Assembly (NCBI GenBank): GCA_024280455.1
Contig: JAJRQC010000121.1
Span: 1 to 38,773 of the forward strand
Source of the DNA: Deltaproteobacteria bacterium
Lineage (GTDB): Bacteria > Desulfobacterota > Desulfobulbia > Desulfobulbales > Desulfobulbaceae
Length of the DNA: 38,773 nt
Direction: 5' to 3'
The notes beneath the pieces are model-generated. The model made no database searches and had not been told where the DNA came from. It saw only the letters and a program-made list of their open reading frames with translations. The stretch's first letter is position 1. Each line of letters begins with the position of its first letter. The translations under genes were made by a program, and so were the position numbers. This document shows positions 8,966 through 17,745 of this stretch, one piece after another.

Positions 8966-10246
8966 TTACGAAACCCTGCGGATATCAGCCCCAAGGGCCT
9001 GCAGTTTTTCCACCATGTTTTCATACCCCCGTTCAAGATGATAAATCCTCGAGATCTCGGTCAGTCCGCTTGCAGCCAGGCCAGCAATAACCAGGGAGGC
9101 GGAAGCCCGCAGATCGGTTGCCATCACCGGAGCACCGCAGAGTTTTTCAGGAGGCAACCCCCGCACAACCGCGCTGGCACCGTCTATGGTAATGTCAGCC
9201 CCGAGCCGCTGCATTTCAGCCACATGCATGAACCTGTTTTCAAAAATCGTCTCATGGACAATAGATGTTCCATGAGCCTGGATGAGCAAGGCCATGAATT
9301 GTGCCTGCAGATCGGTGGGAAATCCCGGGTAGACCATGGTTTTTATATCGACACCCTGCAGATTGCATCGACTTCTCCCCTGTTGCTCTGGACAGGAGAC
9401 GACAAATGCGTTGCTTTCCTCAACAATCTCTGCTCCGACAGCACGAAGTTTTTCGGTCAGGGCCGGCAGATGCGCAGGGTTGCATTGCTCTATCCTGACC
9501 TTGCCGCCGGTGGCGGCAACGGCAATGAGATAGGTTCCGGTTTCAATTCGATCCGGGATAATATCTATTTCAACTGGTTGCAGGGAGCCGACTCCGTTTA
9601 TGGTCAAACGATCACTCCCCTTACCCTTAATATCCGCTCCCATGGCAATGAGCATATCGATCAGGTTGCCGACCTCGGGTTCACGGGCTGCATTTTTTAT
9701 GATAGTTGTTCCCCGGGCCAGGACCGAGGCCATCAGTAGATTTTCCGTGCCGGTGACGGTGGGCATATCAAAGTAAACCGTTGCCCCGGCAAGCTCGGTC
9801 ACACACCTGGCCTCTACATAACCATGGGTCAGGGTGGTTTTGACTCCAAGCTGTTCAAATCCCTTTAAATGATAGTTGATCGGACGGGCACCAATGGCGC
9901 AACCGCCCGGCAGAGAAACCCTGGCATAGCCTGAGCGGGCAAGCAACGGCCCGAGCACAAGAACCGAGGCCCGCATGGTCTTCACCAGATCATACGGCGC
10001 CTCTGCCCCGGTCAATCCGCTTGTGTCGACATACACCGTCGTCCCCTTACGGCTATGGGTTGCACCAAGGGTTTCGAGAAGCTTCAGCATGGTGCGGGTG
10101 TCACGAAGATCCGGAACATTGTTCAGGGAGTGAAGCCCGGGCACCAGAAGGGTAGCGGCAAGAATAGGCAGGGCGGCATTCTTTGCCCCGCTGATCTGCA
10201 CGGTTCCCTCAAGAGGCCTTCCGCCATTTATATGTATTTTATCCAT
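8966..10246 (-). CDS. murA: UDP-N-acetylglucosamine 1-carboxyvinyltransferase
   Basis: Transfers enolpyruvate from phosphoenolpyruvate to UDP-GlcNAc, the first committed step of peptidoglycan synthesis. The 426 residues match the family. The substrate lysine and asparagine are in SGAKNAALP (K22, N23), and the mobile catalytic loop [11 protein letters not shown] carries Cys116, the residue attacked by fosfomycin. The N-terminal [14 protein letters not shown] and C-terminal [13 protein letters not shown] are typical of MurA. It is the last gene of the long minus-strand run; prmC ends 18 bases before its start, suggesting co-transcription. A hairpin at 8898-8944 follows the stop. Confidence 0.96.
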   Translation of the reverse strand: MDKIHINGGRPLEGTVQISGAKNAALPILAATLLVPGLHSLNNVPDLRDTRTMLKLLETLGATHSRKGTTVYVDTSGLTGAEAPYDLVKTMRASVLVLGPLLARSGYARVSLPGGCAIGARPINYHLKGFEQLGVKTTLTHGYVEARCVTELAGATVYFDMPTVTGTENLLMASVLARGTTIIKNAAREPEVGNLIDMLIAMGADIKGKGSDRLTINGVGSLQPVEIDIIPDRIETGTYLIAVAATGGKVRIEQCNPAHLPALTEKLRAVGAEIVEESNAFVVSCPEQQGRSRCNLQGVDIKTMVYPGFPTDLQAQFMALLIQAHGTSIVHETIFENRFMHVAEMQRLGADITIDGASAVVRGLPPEKLCGAPVMATDLRASASLVIAGLAASGLTEISRIYHLERGYENMVEKLQALGADIRRVS

Positions 10247-10264
10247 AATTCTGTTCTATTGTAT

Positions 10265-11167
10265 TTATTCCTTTTTGCCCAGAGCAAGACGTGGATGATC
10301 GGCATAGTCTACAAGAACGGCAACATGTTCATATCCGCTGTCCTTCATCATTTCCATAATCGCAGGCCCCTGGGTTGCACCGATTTCCAGACACAACCAA
10401 CCTCCGGATCTGAGATAGCCGGCACTCTCAGGAATAAGACGCCGGTAGCAGTCCAGGCCGTCCGGGCCCGCAAAAAGGGCTGAAGCTGGTTCATATTCAG
10501 TGACTTCCGGGTGCAGATCTTTTTTTTCCGATTCCGCCACATAGGGCGGATTACTGACAATAATATCAAACTGCTGTCGGCTGTTGAGCTCGGTAAACAG
10601 GTCTGAACAGATAAAAGAAACTTTATCCTGCAGCTGATGCCGGTTTATATTGGCCGCTGCAACTTCAAGGGCGGCAGGAGAACAGTCGACCGCGACTACC
10701 CGGCAGTCAAGTTCTGCTGCCAGTACATCGGCAACAACTCCGCTTCCGGTCCCCATATCCAGGATATACCTGCAGTCAAGGCCTCGCCGGCGGACAAGGG
10801 AAAGAATCTGTTCAAGGACAAATTCCGTTTCCTGCCTTGGAATCAGAACATCCGGCGTCACCTGAAAATCTCGCGACCAGAATTCGACCCTGCCGACAAT
10901 ATACTGCAGCGGTTCCTGCTGCAGCCTGCGGTACAACATGGTTTGATAGGCAACCGTCTCTTCAGGGTTAAGCCCCCTCTCTCCATGTAAAAACAGATCC
11001 GCCCTGTTTATCTCAAGAAGAGCCTGCATGAGGTATTCCGCTTCAAAACAAGCCGCTGTACATCCTGCCCTTTCAAGCTTGCCGGTTGCTTCATTAAGAG
11101 CGGCACGGAGGGACAAAGTCTTTGTCTTTTGAGCAGGTGTGTTCATTTGAAAAAGCAGGGCCTGCAT
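10265..11167 (-). CDS. prmC: Peptide chain release factor N5-glutamine methyltransferase
   Basis: Methylates the Gln of the GGQ motif of release factors, increasing termination efficiency. Its substrate RF1 is encoded directly upstream (prfA), the standard arrangement. The predicted 300 residues contain an N-terminal helical PrmC domain (about 15-95), the SAM-binding motif LDMGTGSG at 136-143 and the diagnostic NPPY at 206-209. The motif RQETE at 111-115 stands where most family members have RPETE. Two starts are possible, ATG at 11167 or in-frame ATG at 11146 (residue 8); neither has a good ribosome-binding site, so translation may be coupled to prfA, which ends 40 bases upstream. Confidence 0.94.
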   Translation of the reverse strand: MQALLFQMNTPAQKTKTLSLRAALNEATGKLERAGCTAACFEAEYLMQALLEINRADLFLHGERGLNPEETVAYQTMLYRRLQQEPLQYIVGRVEFWSRDFQVTPDVLIPRQETEFVLEQILSLVRRRGLDCRYILDMGTGSGVVADVLAAELDCRVVAVDCSPAALEVAAANINRHQLQDKVSFICSDLFTELNSRQQFDIIVSNPPYVAESEKKDLHPEVTEYEPASALFAGPDGLDCYRRLIPESAGYLRSGGWLCLEIGATQGPAIMEMMKDSGYEHVAVLVDYADHPRLALGKKE

Positions 11168-11207
11168 GCATGGAGGTTATTTTTTTGTAACTGTTGAGGA
11201 GACCGAT

Positions 11208-12278
11208 TTACTGCATGAGGTTCAACGCTTCGGTCTGGTAGTGGGTAATCAGGGGAATAATGACCTCATCGACATTGCCGGCCAGAATCTGCTCAAGCTT
11301 GTACAGAGTCAAATTGATACGATGGTCGGTTATCCTTCCCTGAGGGTAATTATAGGTTCGGATACGTTCACTGCGATCACCGGTACCGATCAGGATCTTG
11401 CGTTCTTCAGAAATCTTATCGTGCTGTTCCTGTTGAATCTGATCAAACAATCTTGCCCGGAGAACCTGTAAGGCTTTGGCCTTGTTCTTATGCTGAGACT
11501 TTTCGTCTTGGCAGGTCACAACCAGACCTGTCGGCAAATGGGTTATCCTGACCGCAGAATCAGTGGTGTTTACAGACTGCCCCCCGGGGCCGGAAGAACG
11601 ATACACATCAAACTTAAGCTCATTTGGTTCAATGTGCAGATCAACCTCCTCGGCTTCTGGAATAATTGCAACCGTGACTGCAGAGGTATGGATTCTTCCC
11701 TGGGTCTCGGTCTCAGGAACCCGCTGTACCCGGTGTACTCCTGATTCATATTTCAACCTGGAGTAGACCTGATCTCCTTTGACCAGAGCAATGATCTCTT
11801 TAAAGCCACCAATACCAATGGGACTTGAGCTCATGATCTCAACCTTCCAACCTTGGCTCTCAGCATAACGGCTATACATGCGAAACAGATCCGCCACAAA
11901 AAGTGCCGCTTCATCGCCGCCGGTACCTGCTCTAATTTCAAGAAGGGTGTTTTTTTCGTCGTTGGGGTCACGGGGAAGCAGGAGAACACGTATTGCATCC
12001 TCAAGTTCCGCCTTGCGTTTGGTCAACTCGTTGGTTTCACTTCTGGCAAGTTCAGCCAGTTCAGGATCATCCGCCTCATTCTGAATGAGATCCCTGTTCT
12101 CTTCAAGATCCTCACAAACTACAAGATATGCATTGTACAATTCACTGAGCTTGGTCACATGGGAATGTTCACGTACCACCTTCTGATATTTATCTTGATC
12201 ACCTACTAATGCAGGGTCGGACAACTGCATTTCAAGTGTTTCACGCTTTTCGTTGATATCAGATAAATTTTCAAACAT
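11208..12278 (-). CDS. prfA: Peptide chain release factor 1
   Basis: Recognises UAA and UAG in the ribosomal A site and triggers peptide release. It has 356 residues, the normal RF1 length. The codon-recognition tripeptide PxT is PET at 188-190, within [17 protein letters not shown], and the catalytic GGQ is at 232-234 in [10 protein letters not shown]. The N-terminal coiled helical domain covers about 1-110. It sits between rpmE, which has its own terminator, and prmC. The leader region 12279-12482 contains a dispersed repeat (12379-12482), so transcription into prfA must start in or beyond the repeat or read through the rpmE terminator. The Shine-Dalgarno before the ATG is weak. Confidence 0.97.
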   Translation of the reverse strand: MFENLSDINEKRETLEMQLSDPALVGDQDKYQKVVREHSHVTKLSELYNAYLVVCEDLEENRDLIQNEADDPELAELARSETNELTKRKAELEDAIRVLLLPRDPNDEKNTLLEIRAGTGGDEAALFVADLFRMYSRYAESQGWKVEIMSSSPIGIGGFKEIIALVKGDQVYSRLKYESGVHRVQRVPETETQGRIHTSAVTVAIIPEAEEVDLHIEPNELKFDVYRSSGPGGQSVNTTDSAVRITHLPTGLVVTCQDEKSQHKNKAKALQVLRARLFDQIQQEQHDKISEERKILIGTGDRSERIRTYNYPQGRITDHRINLTLYKLEQILAGNVDEVIIPLITHYQTEALNLMQ

Positions 12279-12378
12279 AAAGGCAGGCCGCCTGGGAGTA
12301 AACCCTTTTCAAGGTGTCAGGTGAAAGGAGGAAATACGGTTCTGTACTGGCTCGACAGCAGGGCGTTCAGGGTATCTT

Positions 12379-12482
12379 TGCCGGTGTCGTAGATAGCGAG
12401 TATGCGAGACTTCCGGTAGTGATGTGACAATGACCACATGACGAGCAAACTCGTGAGACTCCCGAGAAGCTACGAAACCGAC
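12379..12482 (+). repeat. Dispersed repeat, family B, copy 1
   Basis: About 104 bases beginning CCGGTGTCGTAGATAGCG and ending GAAACCGAC. It shares the blocks GAGACTTCCGGTAGTGATG, TGACCACATGA, AACTCGTGAGACTCC and GAAACCGAC with copies at 33712-33783 and 34643-34739. Its ends are inverted (GGTGTCG-like/ACCGAC). It lies between the rpmE terminator and the prfA start. Confidence 0.75.
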
Positions 12483-12494
12483 ATTGTTGAGATA

Positions 12495-12540
12495 GTAAAA
12501 ATAAAAAATCCACATGACAACAGCCACTGTTGTCATGTGG
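12495..12540 (-). terminator. Intrinsic terminator of rpmE
   Basis: On the minus strand a perfect 14-bp stem (CCACATGACAACAG with CTGTTGTCATGTGG, bases 12510-12540) has a 3-base loop and is followed by ATTTTTTATTTTTAC. It begins 12 bases after the rpmE stop codon. This is the clearest intrinsic terminator in the window together with that of rplY. The stem's plus-strand upstream side is also A-rich, but no plus-strand gene needs it. Confidence 0.9.
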
Positions 12541-12552
12541 AAAAAACAAAAA

Positions 12553-12771
12553 TTATTTTTCGTCTTTCTTGTTGAACTTGGCGTATTTCTTTTTGAATTT
12601 CTCAATTCGACCTGCAGTATCAATCAGTTTCTGCTTGCCGGTGAAGAAGGGATGACGGGCGGAACAGATTTCAACCTTCATTTCACTATTGACGGAGCCG
12701 AGCTCAAATTCATTGCCACAGGCACAAACAGCATTGATTTTATGGTATTCTGGATGGATATCCGGTTTCAT
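12553..12771 (-). CDS. rpmE: Ribosomal protein bL31
   Basis: Large-subunit protein of 72 residues that bridges the central protuberance and 30S head. Family features are MKPDIHPEY at the N-terminus, C16-x-C18, and C36 in [15 protein letters not shown]. Zinc-binding L31 proteins normally have a fourth Cys where this one has Arg39 (CSxC becomes CSAR); His40 is adjacent and might substitute. Cys and Arg codons TGT and CGT differ by one base. GGAGG lies 6 bases before the ATG. The gene has its own candidate promoter and a strong terminator, so it appears to be a monocistronic unit inside the rho-prfA run. Confidence 0.96.
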   Translation of the reverse strand: MKPDIHPEYHKINAVCACGNEFELGSVNSEMKVEICSARHPFFTGKQKLIDTAGRIEKFKKKYAKFNKKDEK

Positions 12772-12828
12772 TTTTTGCCTCCAAATATATTCTTCCCTTC
12801 CCGGGAATGTAATTTTATAAAACTTTTA

Positions 12829-12856
12829 AATATAATTCAGTTTCATCCTTTTTCAA
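12829..12856 (-). promoter_or_regulatory. Candidate sigma-70 promoter for rpmE
   Basis: Minus strand TTGAAA (12851-12856), 16-base spacer, TATATT (12829-12834), each matching 5 of 6 consensus positions. It lies just after the rho stop codon and about 57 bases before the rpmE ATG. Confidence 0.55.
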
Positions 12857-12870
12857 TAAAAAAAACACAT

Positions 12871-14118
12871 CTACCGGTTCATAGTGGCAAAAAATTCTTC
12901 ATTGGACTGGGTCTGACGCATCCGATCAAGGAGAAATTCCATGGCATCAGCCGGGTTCATGGATGAAAGAAGTTTGCGGAGAATCCAGATCCGGTTCAGG
13001 TCGTCCGGCGGAAGCAGCAAATCTTCCTTACGGGTCCCGGACTTCTGCATGTCCACTGTCGGATAAATACGACGGTTGGCCATCTTACGGTCAAGGACAA
13101 TCTCCATATTTCCTGTCCCCTTAAACTCCTCAAAAATGACCTCGTCCATTCGACTGCCGGTATCAATAAGGGCTGTGGCCAGGATGGTCAGGCTACCGCC
13201 CTCTTCCACATTACGAGCGGCCCCGAAAAAACGTTTCGGCCGATGCAGGGCATTGGCCTCCACCCCGCCGGATAGAATCTTTCCGGACGAAGGCGTTACG
13301 GTATTATATGCCCGGGCCAGCCGGGTAATGGAATCAAGGAGAATAACAACATCGTTTTTATGCTCGACAAGGCGTTTTGCCTTCTCGATAACCATTTCCG
13401 CAACCTGAATATGTCGCTGGGGCGGCTCGTCAAAGGTGGAACTGACAACTTCCGCATCGACATTGCGCTTCATGTCCGTTACCTCTTCAGGCCGCTCGTC
13501 GATCAGAAGCACAATCAGTTTCATCTCTTTATGATTGTGGACAATGGAGTTGGCAATTTTTTGCATGAGTACGGTCTTACCGGTTCTCGGCGGTGCAACG
13601 ATCAGACCTCGCTGACCTTTACCTAGTGGGGCGGCAATATCCAGCACCCGCATGGAAAAATTATCCGGCTCAAGCTCAAGTTCTACCCGTTCTTCAGGGT
13701 ATAACGGGGTCAGGTTGACAAATGCGGTTTTTCTCTTTGCGGCATCAGGTGATTCAAAGTTAATCTTGTCCACTTTGAGCAAAGCAAAGTAACGCTCATT
13801 ATCTTTTGGTGCACGCACCTCGCCCTCGACCGTGTCGCCGGTTCGAAGATTGAGTCGCCTAATCTGCGAAGGCGACACATAAATATCATCAGGGCCCGGA
13901 AGATAATTGTAGTCAGGAGCGCGCAGGAAGCCAAATCCGTCCTGAAGAACCTCCAACACACCGCTTCCCCGCAGCTTTCCATCTTCGCCGGATTGTGCTT
14001 TGAGAATGGCAAAGATGAGCTCCTGCTTACGCATAGTGCTGTAGCCCTCAATTTTAAGTGAGGCAGCAAGAGAAATCAGTTCCTTAATTTTTTTATTTTT
14101 CAGCTCAGTCGGATTCAT
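12871..14118 (-). CDS. rho: Transcription termination factor Rho
   Basis: Hexameric RNA-dependent ATPase that ends transcription at Rho-dependent sites. The 415 residues comprise a Rho_N helical region (1-43), a cold-shock-like RNA-binding domain with [13 protein letters not shown] at about 61-73, and the RecA-like ATPase core: Walker [10 protein letters not shown] at 174-182, Walker [16 protein letters not shown] near 258-272, the Q-loop [10 protein letters not shown] and the R-loop nearby. No insertion domain is present. GGAGG is found 12 bases before the ATG, a rather long spacing. A 416-base non-coding leader separates it from coaE upstream, which may serve autoregulation as known for rho in other bacteria (inference). 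Confidence 0.97.
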   Translation of the reverse strand: MNPTELKNKKIKELISLAASLKIEGYSTMRKQELIFAILKAQSGEDGKLRGSGVLEVLQDGFGFLRAPDYNYLPGPDDIYVSPSQIRRLNLRTGDTVEGEVRAPKDNERYFALLKVDKINFESPDAAKRKTAFVNLTPLYPEERVELELEPDNFSMRVLDIAAPLGKGQRGLIVAPPRTGKTVLMQKIANSIVHNHKEMKLIVLLIDERPEEVTDMKRNVDAEVVSSTFDEPPQRHIQVAEMVIEKAKRLVEHKNDVVILLDSITRLARAYNTVTPSSGKILSGGVEANALHRPKRFFGAARNVEEGGSLTILATALIDTGSRMDEVIFEEFKGTGNMEIVLDRKMANRRIYPTVDMQKSGTRKEDLLLPPDDLNRIWILRKLLSSMNPADAMEFLLDRMRQTQSNEEFFATMNR

Positions 14119-14534
14119 TGACCAGGTCTTCCTCCAATAAGGTCATTAAAATTATATATCTGCAAAGAGGTAAAAACTTTCAAGTAAGGAGGCCGTCCAA
14201 TACGGTCGCCATTTACCAAAGCAGAATCTATAATGAAGTACAGCAAATCACCTGTTGCTGTAATATTTTTTCTGTTACGTACAGCCGTCTATTGAATATT
14301 TGCGGCAGAAAATGCCTCGAAATGATAACTATCGAATATATATAAAGGGTTGAGTCCTTACAGTATGAGGATCTATGCGTTGTAAAATCGGATTGTACAG
14401 CTGAGAACCATCCTTGATGCGATTAGGATATCATAGTCACTAGATATTTGTTTAATGGTTTTCTGTCAAGCACTTTTTATAAAAAAGCTTGTGCTGCTAT
14501 GCCCTCTATGGAAACATCTGAAAGGAACCGGGTT
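14119..14534 (-). promoter_or_regulatory. Non-coding interval upstream of rho with a candidate promoter
   Basis: The 416 bases between coaE and rho contain no supportable gene. On the minus strand TTGACA (14464-14469), 17 bases, TATCTA (14441-14446) is a plausible promoter, giving a 5' leader of about 315 bases. A second TATAAT (14151-14156) close to the rho start lacks a good -35. The segment from about 14215 to 14345 is A/T-rich. No known riboswitch pattern was recognised. Confidence 0.4.
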
Positions 14535-15122
14535 TCATCTTTCGACATACAGTTGACCAAGATGCATAATCTGCAGCCAGGTTTCCACCCACGGACCACT
14601 GTTATCAAGAACATGGTCTGCGGCCATGGCTTTTTCCTCTAGAGAATCCTGGGCACCAAGAGCGCGCCGGCATTCCTGTTCACTCACACCATCCCTTGCC
14701 ATTATTCGCTTGGATCGGGTTGCGGTATCGGCATACACCACAACTATCCTGTCTACATCCTGTTGCCATCCTGCTTCAAAAAGAAGTGGAATTTCAGCCA
14801 GAACCGTCCTTCCCTTCAACGCCCTGCACCGTTTACGCATACAGGACCTGGCCAATGGATGAAGCAACAGATTCACTTCATTACGCAGGGAGTCATCATC
14901 AAAAATGGTTGCACGAAAAGCAGCTCTGTCCAGACAGCCATTCTGATCAAAAAAACGACCACCAAACCGCTTGTGCAGAGCCAGCCAGCCAGGCTGTTCT
15001 TTGTCAAGCAGTTGCCTGCAGAGTATATCGAGATCAAGCAGGGGGTGATCAAAAAAAGAGGCCCAGAAATTGGCAACCCTGCTCTTGCCTGAACCTATCC
15101 CGCCTGTAATTCCGATAATCAT
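14535..15122 (-). CDS. coaE: Dephospho-CoA kinase
   Basis: Phosphorylates the 3'-hydroxyl of dephospho-CoA, the last step of coenzyme A synthesis. It has 195 residues. The P-loop is GITGGIGSGKS (residues 4-14), followed by the CoaE features DLDILCRQLL, RIVVVYADTATRSKRIMARDG and AADHVLDNSG. rluD ends 3 bases before its ATG, so the two are almost certainly translated in tandem. The downstream gene rho is separated by a long leader. Confidence 0.95.
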   Translation of the reverse strand: MIIGITGGIGSGKSRVANFWASFFDHPLLDLDILCRQLLDKEQPGWLALHKRFGGRFFDQNGCLDRAAFRATIFDDDSLRNEVNLLLHPLARSCMRKRCRALKGRTVLAEIPLLFEAGWQQDVDRIVVVYADTATRSKRIMARDGVSEQECRRALGAQDSLEEKAMAADHVLDNSGPWVETWLQIMHLGQLYVER

Positions 15123-15125
15123 ACC

Positions 15126-16049
15126 TCAGGGATCCCTTTCATTGATACAGGAAACAACTCTTTGCATGTCATCCGGAAGAGGTGCGGTAAACCGCATTTC
15201 TTTATCTGTAACGGGGTGTTGAAAACGTACAGTAGAGGCATGAAGAAGCTGTCGATCAATGGACAACTCAACAGTAGCTCCCGCCCGACCTCCATAGAGA
15301 CGATCACCGGCGACCGGAGAGCCAAGAGAGGCCATATGTACCCGTATTTGATGGGTTCTACCGGTCTCAAGGCCTATTTCAACAAAACAAAAGCCGGGCC
15401 AACGTTGCTGTACCTGCCAGTTTGTTGCAGCGTATCGACCCCGCTCATGGAGGATGGCCATTTTTTTCCGGTTCACAGGGTGCCGGCCGACAGGTGCAAC
15501 CAGACGACCGCTATCCCGGCCGGGATACCGGAGTAAAATCGCATGATAGGTTTTGGATATCAGGCGATTCTTAAAACTCTCGCTAAGATTTCTCAGCGCA
15601 GTTTCAGTTTTGGCAACAAGAAGAAGACCGGAGGTGTCCTTGTCAAGACGGTGCACAATCCCGGGCCGCTCGCTCTGGTTGCCGGGAAGAACCGGATACC
15701 GGTAAAGCAATCCGTTAACCAGGGTTCCCTGCCGGTTTCCATCCCCGGGATGAACGACCAGGCCGGCAGGTTTATCGACGACAAGGATTTCGTCATCCTC
15801 ATAAATAACGCCGAAATCAACCGGTTGCGCGACAAGGACCGACGGCTCTTTTTCGGGAAAAGTAACCTCGACAATGTCCTTTTCATGTAACCGGTAGCCT
15901 GCCTTTACGGCATGGGTGTTTACCAGAACAGCTTGGCAACGAATCAACCGGCCAAGAAAAGCTCTGGAGGTATCCGGATACTGACGGACAAGAAAATGAT
16001 CAAGACGCAGGCCTGAATGAACGGCTGTAACAATAAAATTTTCCGGCAC
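15126..16049 (-). CDS. rluD: RluA-family 23S rRNA pseudouridine synthase (RluD-like)
   Basis: Isomerises uridine to pseudouridine in large-subunit rRNA; RluD proteins act on helix 69. The 307 residues have an N-terminal S4 RNA-binding domain (about 11-70) and the catalytic domain with HRLDKDTSG at 133-141 (catalytic Asp136) and GRTHQIRVHM near 235. The choice of RluD over other RluA-family members rests on S4 presence and length and is inferred. The start is a GTG at 16049 (M-P-E-N-F); no ATG nearby fits the family N-terminus. It is followed immediately by coaE. Confidence 0.92.
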   Translation of the reverse strand: MPENFIVTAVHSGLRLDHFLVRQYPDTSRAFLGRLIRCQAVLVNTHAVKAGYRLHEKDIVEVTFPEKEPSVLVAQPVDFGVIYEDDEILVVDKPAGLVVHPGDGNRQGTLVNGLLYRYPVLPGNQSERPGIVHRLDKDTSGLLLVAKTETALRNLSESFKNRLISKTYHAILLRYPGRDSGRLVAPVGRHPVNRKKMAILHERGRYAATNWQVQQRWPGFCFVEIGLETGRTHQIRVHMASLGSPVAGDRLYGGRAGATVELSIDRQLLHASTVRFQHPVTDKEMRFTAPLPDDMQRVVSCINERDP

Positions 16050-16068
16050 GGTTGCACTGCCTGCTGAT

Positions 16069-16124
16069 CATCCGGTGCTCAACCTGTGGCTAGATATCAA
16101 CATCTTAAAAGAAAGCACCGAATG
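16069..16124 (-). terminator. Inverted repeat between carD and rluD
   Basis: CATTCGGTGCT (minus strand, 16114-16124) pairs with AGCACCGGATG (16069-16079), 10 of 11 bases, across a 34-base loop that includes TTTCTTTTAAG. It lies between the carD stop and the rluD start. There is no terminal T tract; it might be a terminator or attenuator. Confidence 0.35.
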
Positions 16125-16142
16125 AGAGGAAAGAGTGAGGTC

Positions 16143-16621
16143 TCAATGAAAAAGTTGTTCTATCTGTTGTTCAATTTTTTCTTCATCCATCTTTTGAGCC
16201 AGAGAGAGTTCTTTAACCAGTAAACTTTTGGCGGTATCCATCATTTTTCGTTCACCGTAAGAAAGATCTTTGTCTACGCGGAGAATAAAAAGATCCCTCA
16301 GCACAACGGCAACTTATAGACGGAACCGGTTTTAATTTTCTCCATGTAGTCACGATACCGGCGGTTCCATGTCTGTGAACTTATTTTAATATCTCGCTCT
16401 TTGAGTATCTCGATGACCTTGTCTACTTCTTCCCTTGAAATGATGGCTCGAAGTCCGACATTATCACTGTTCATTGTCGGGATCATGATGGTCATATCAT
16501 TATCCAGAATCTTCATCACATAAAAAGATTGGTCAACACCAGCTATTGTCTGGGTTTCAATCGCCTTTATACAGCCGACACCATGGGCTGGATATACTGC
16601 CATATCTCCTGCTGTAAACAC
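16143..16621 (-). pseudogene. carD: carD-type RNA polymerase-binding regulator, interrupted by a frameshift
   Basis: CarD/CdnL-family proteins bind the RNA polymerase beta subunit and stabilise open complexes, notably at rRNA promoters. The start is GTG at 16621 with AGGAGG at 16627-16632, giving MFTAGDMAVYPAHGVG, the typical N-terminus; translation from an ATG at 16669 would add 16 unrelated residues. The frame continues through MTIMIPT, SQTWNRRYRDYMEKIKTGSVY and then ends as KLPLC-stop at 16298. The expected C-terminus (VAVVLRDLFILRVDKDL, SYGERKMMDTAKSLLVKEL) is intact in the neighbouring frame and ends at 16143. A single missing base near 16313-16318 explains this; the repaired protein would have 159 residues. 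It may be a sequencing error or a fresh mutation. Confidence 0.85.
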
Positions 16622-16723
16622 TCGTACCTCCTGCAAACAAGGTATAACCAAGGGCACATAAACAAACACGCTTACCTCGGCAAAACAACTTTAACAGGTA
16701 ACAATTACCCGTATGAAGGGGTA

Positions 16724-16752
16724 TTTATAACACACTTTTCTCAAAAAAGCAA
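16724..16752 (-). promoter_or_regulatory. Candidate sigma-70 promoter for carD
   Basis: Minus strand TTGCTT (16747-16752), 17 bases, TATAAA (16724-16729), about 100 bases before the carD GTG. The -10 matches 5 of 6 positions, the -35 only 3 of 6. Confidence 0.4.
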
Positions 16753-16834
16753 AGAACTCCGATTCGTTCTGGATATTCCACAGCCGAAAACCGGAATCAA
16801 GGTATCGTTGCAGGCGCAGTTTCGAATGTAACCA

Positions 16835-17428
16835 TTATTTTCCATTGATTCGGTTCATGCAACCATCAATGCCCTTGCTGAGAAATAACTCGATGGCCTG
16901 ATCGGTTGTGTCAAAGATACGATCAAGGGATACAGCTTGTTCTCTGGAGAATTTTGCCAGAACATAGCGCTCGACCGGTATTCCACAGCCGTCGTTTTCC
17001 CTGGGAGGGCGACCAATACCGATTTTCACCCTGGCGAAATCGCCGGCACCGCAATGTTGAATAAGTGAACGTATTCCGTTATGGCCACCTGCCCCTCCCC
17101 TTGCAACCACCTTAATTTTACCAAAGGGTAAATCAAGATCATCATGCAGGATTAAAACATTGCTCAAGGGGATTTTGAAGAAACGGATCATTGCGGCAAC
17201 GCATCGGCCTGAACGATTCATATACGTATCAGGCTTGAGCAGGACCACCTGCTGCCCGTAAAGACGTTGTCTGCAATACCGCCCCTCATACTTTACACTT
17301 TTCGGCAGATCACATCCCACAGACGTAACGAAATGATCAAGGGCAAGAAATCCGGCATTGTGTCGGGTGAACTCATACTTTGCCCCAGGGTTCCCTAAGC
17401 CGGCAATGAGAAAAAAAGATTGAGCCAT
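16835..17428 (-). CDS. pth: Peptidyl-tRNA hydrolase
   Basis: Cleaves peptidyl-tRNAs released prematurely from ribosomes, recycling tRNA. The 197 residues fit the bacterial Pth family. Landmarks: GLGNPGAKYEFTRHNAGF with catalytic His23, LKPDTYMNRSG (substrate-binding Asn) and HDDLDLPFGKIK with the catalytic Asp, then GGHNGIRS. Located downstream of rplY; this pairing is widespread in bacteria. Separated from rplY by the rplY terminator and a further A/T-rich stretch, so it probably has its own promoter. No strong Shine-Dalgarno precedes the ATG. Confidence 0.96.
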   Translation of the reverse strand: MAQSFFLIAGLGNPGAKYEFTRHNAGFLALDHFVTSVGCDLPKSVKYEGRYCRQRLYGQQVVLLKPDTYMNRSGRCVAAMIRFFKIPLSNVLILHDDLDLPFGKIKVVARGGAGGHNGIRSLIQHCGAGDFARVKIGIGRPPRENDGCGIPVERYVLAKFSREQAVSLDRIFDTTDQAIELFLSKGIDGCMNRINGK

Positions 17429-17534
17429 AAGGTTTAACAGAATACTGGAACTTTCTTGTTATTGCCATACATTCGATCTGGTAGAGAAACCAGTCCCAGA
17501 CCGTATCCGGCACGAATATCTACAGCTGAAAAAC

Positions 17535-17661
17535 GTTAACCTGAATCCGTGAGCGCGTCAGGGTGAATTGTGTATTAGGAGAGTTGCAGTTTTATTATTA
17601 TATTAAAATACAATGAATTACGGCTATCAAGCAATATTTTGTGTCACGGATTCTGGGTTAA
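17535..17661. repeat. Imperfect inverted repeat in rplY-pth gap
   Basis: GTTAACCTGAATCCGTGAG (from 17535) is matched by the reverse complement of CACGGATTCTGGGTTAA (17645-17661), with about 90 A/T-rich bases between. The rest of the 317-base gap 17429-17745 holds only the rplY terminator. It may be a decayed repeat or a structured 5' leader of pth. Confidence 0.4.
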
Positions 17662-17664
17662 GCA

Positions 17665-17699
17665 AAAACAAAAAAAAGCCGGGGAGATACTCCCCGACT
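17665..17699 (-). terminator. Intrinsic terminator of rplY
   Basis: Minus strand AGTCGGGGAG and CTCCCCGGCT form a 10-bp GC-rich stem (one G-U pair) with a 3-base loop, followed by eight T and further T-rich sequence. It lies about 47 bases after the rplY stop. Confidence 0.9.
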
Positions 17700-17745
17700 T
17701 TTCAAAGGCTCTTCCCTGATTACGGGAAGCAGGATCTATGGATTT

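Noticed and set aside
8915-9739. 274-residue plus-strand frame opposite murA
   Set aside because: Antisense to conserved murA codons and starts in the terminator hairpin; composition is that of a shadow frame.
12309-12623. 104-residue minus-strand frame between rpmE and prfA
   Set aside because: It runs through the rpmE end, its terminator and family B repeat copy 1, so it cannot be a natural gene.
14118-14345. 75-residue plus-strand frame upstream of rho
   Set aside because: No ribosome-binding site, low-complexity A/T-rich sequence, divergent overlap with the rho start; treated as leader DNA.
16290-16300. Selenocysteine readthrough of the TGA that ends the carD frame
   Set aside because: Considered because selA is in the window, but the frame beyond this TGA reaches a TAG after a few codons and is not CarD-like; the conserved C-terminus is in another frame. 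The tatC stop is TAA.
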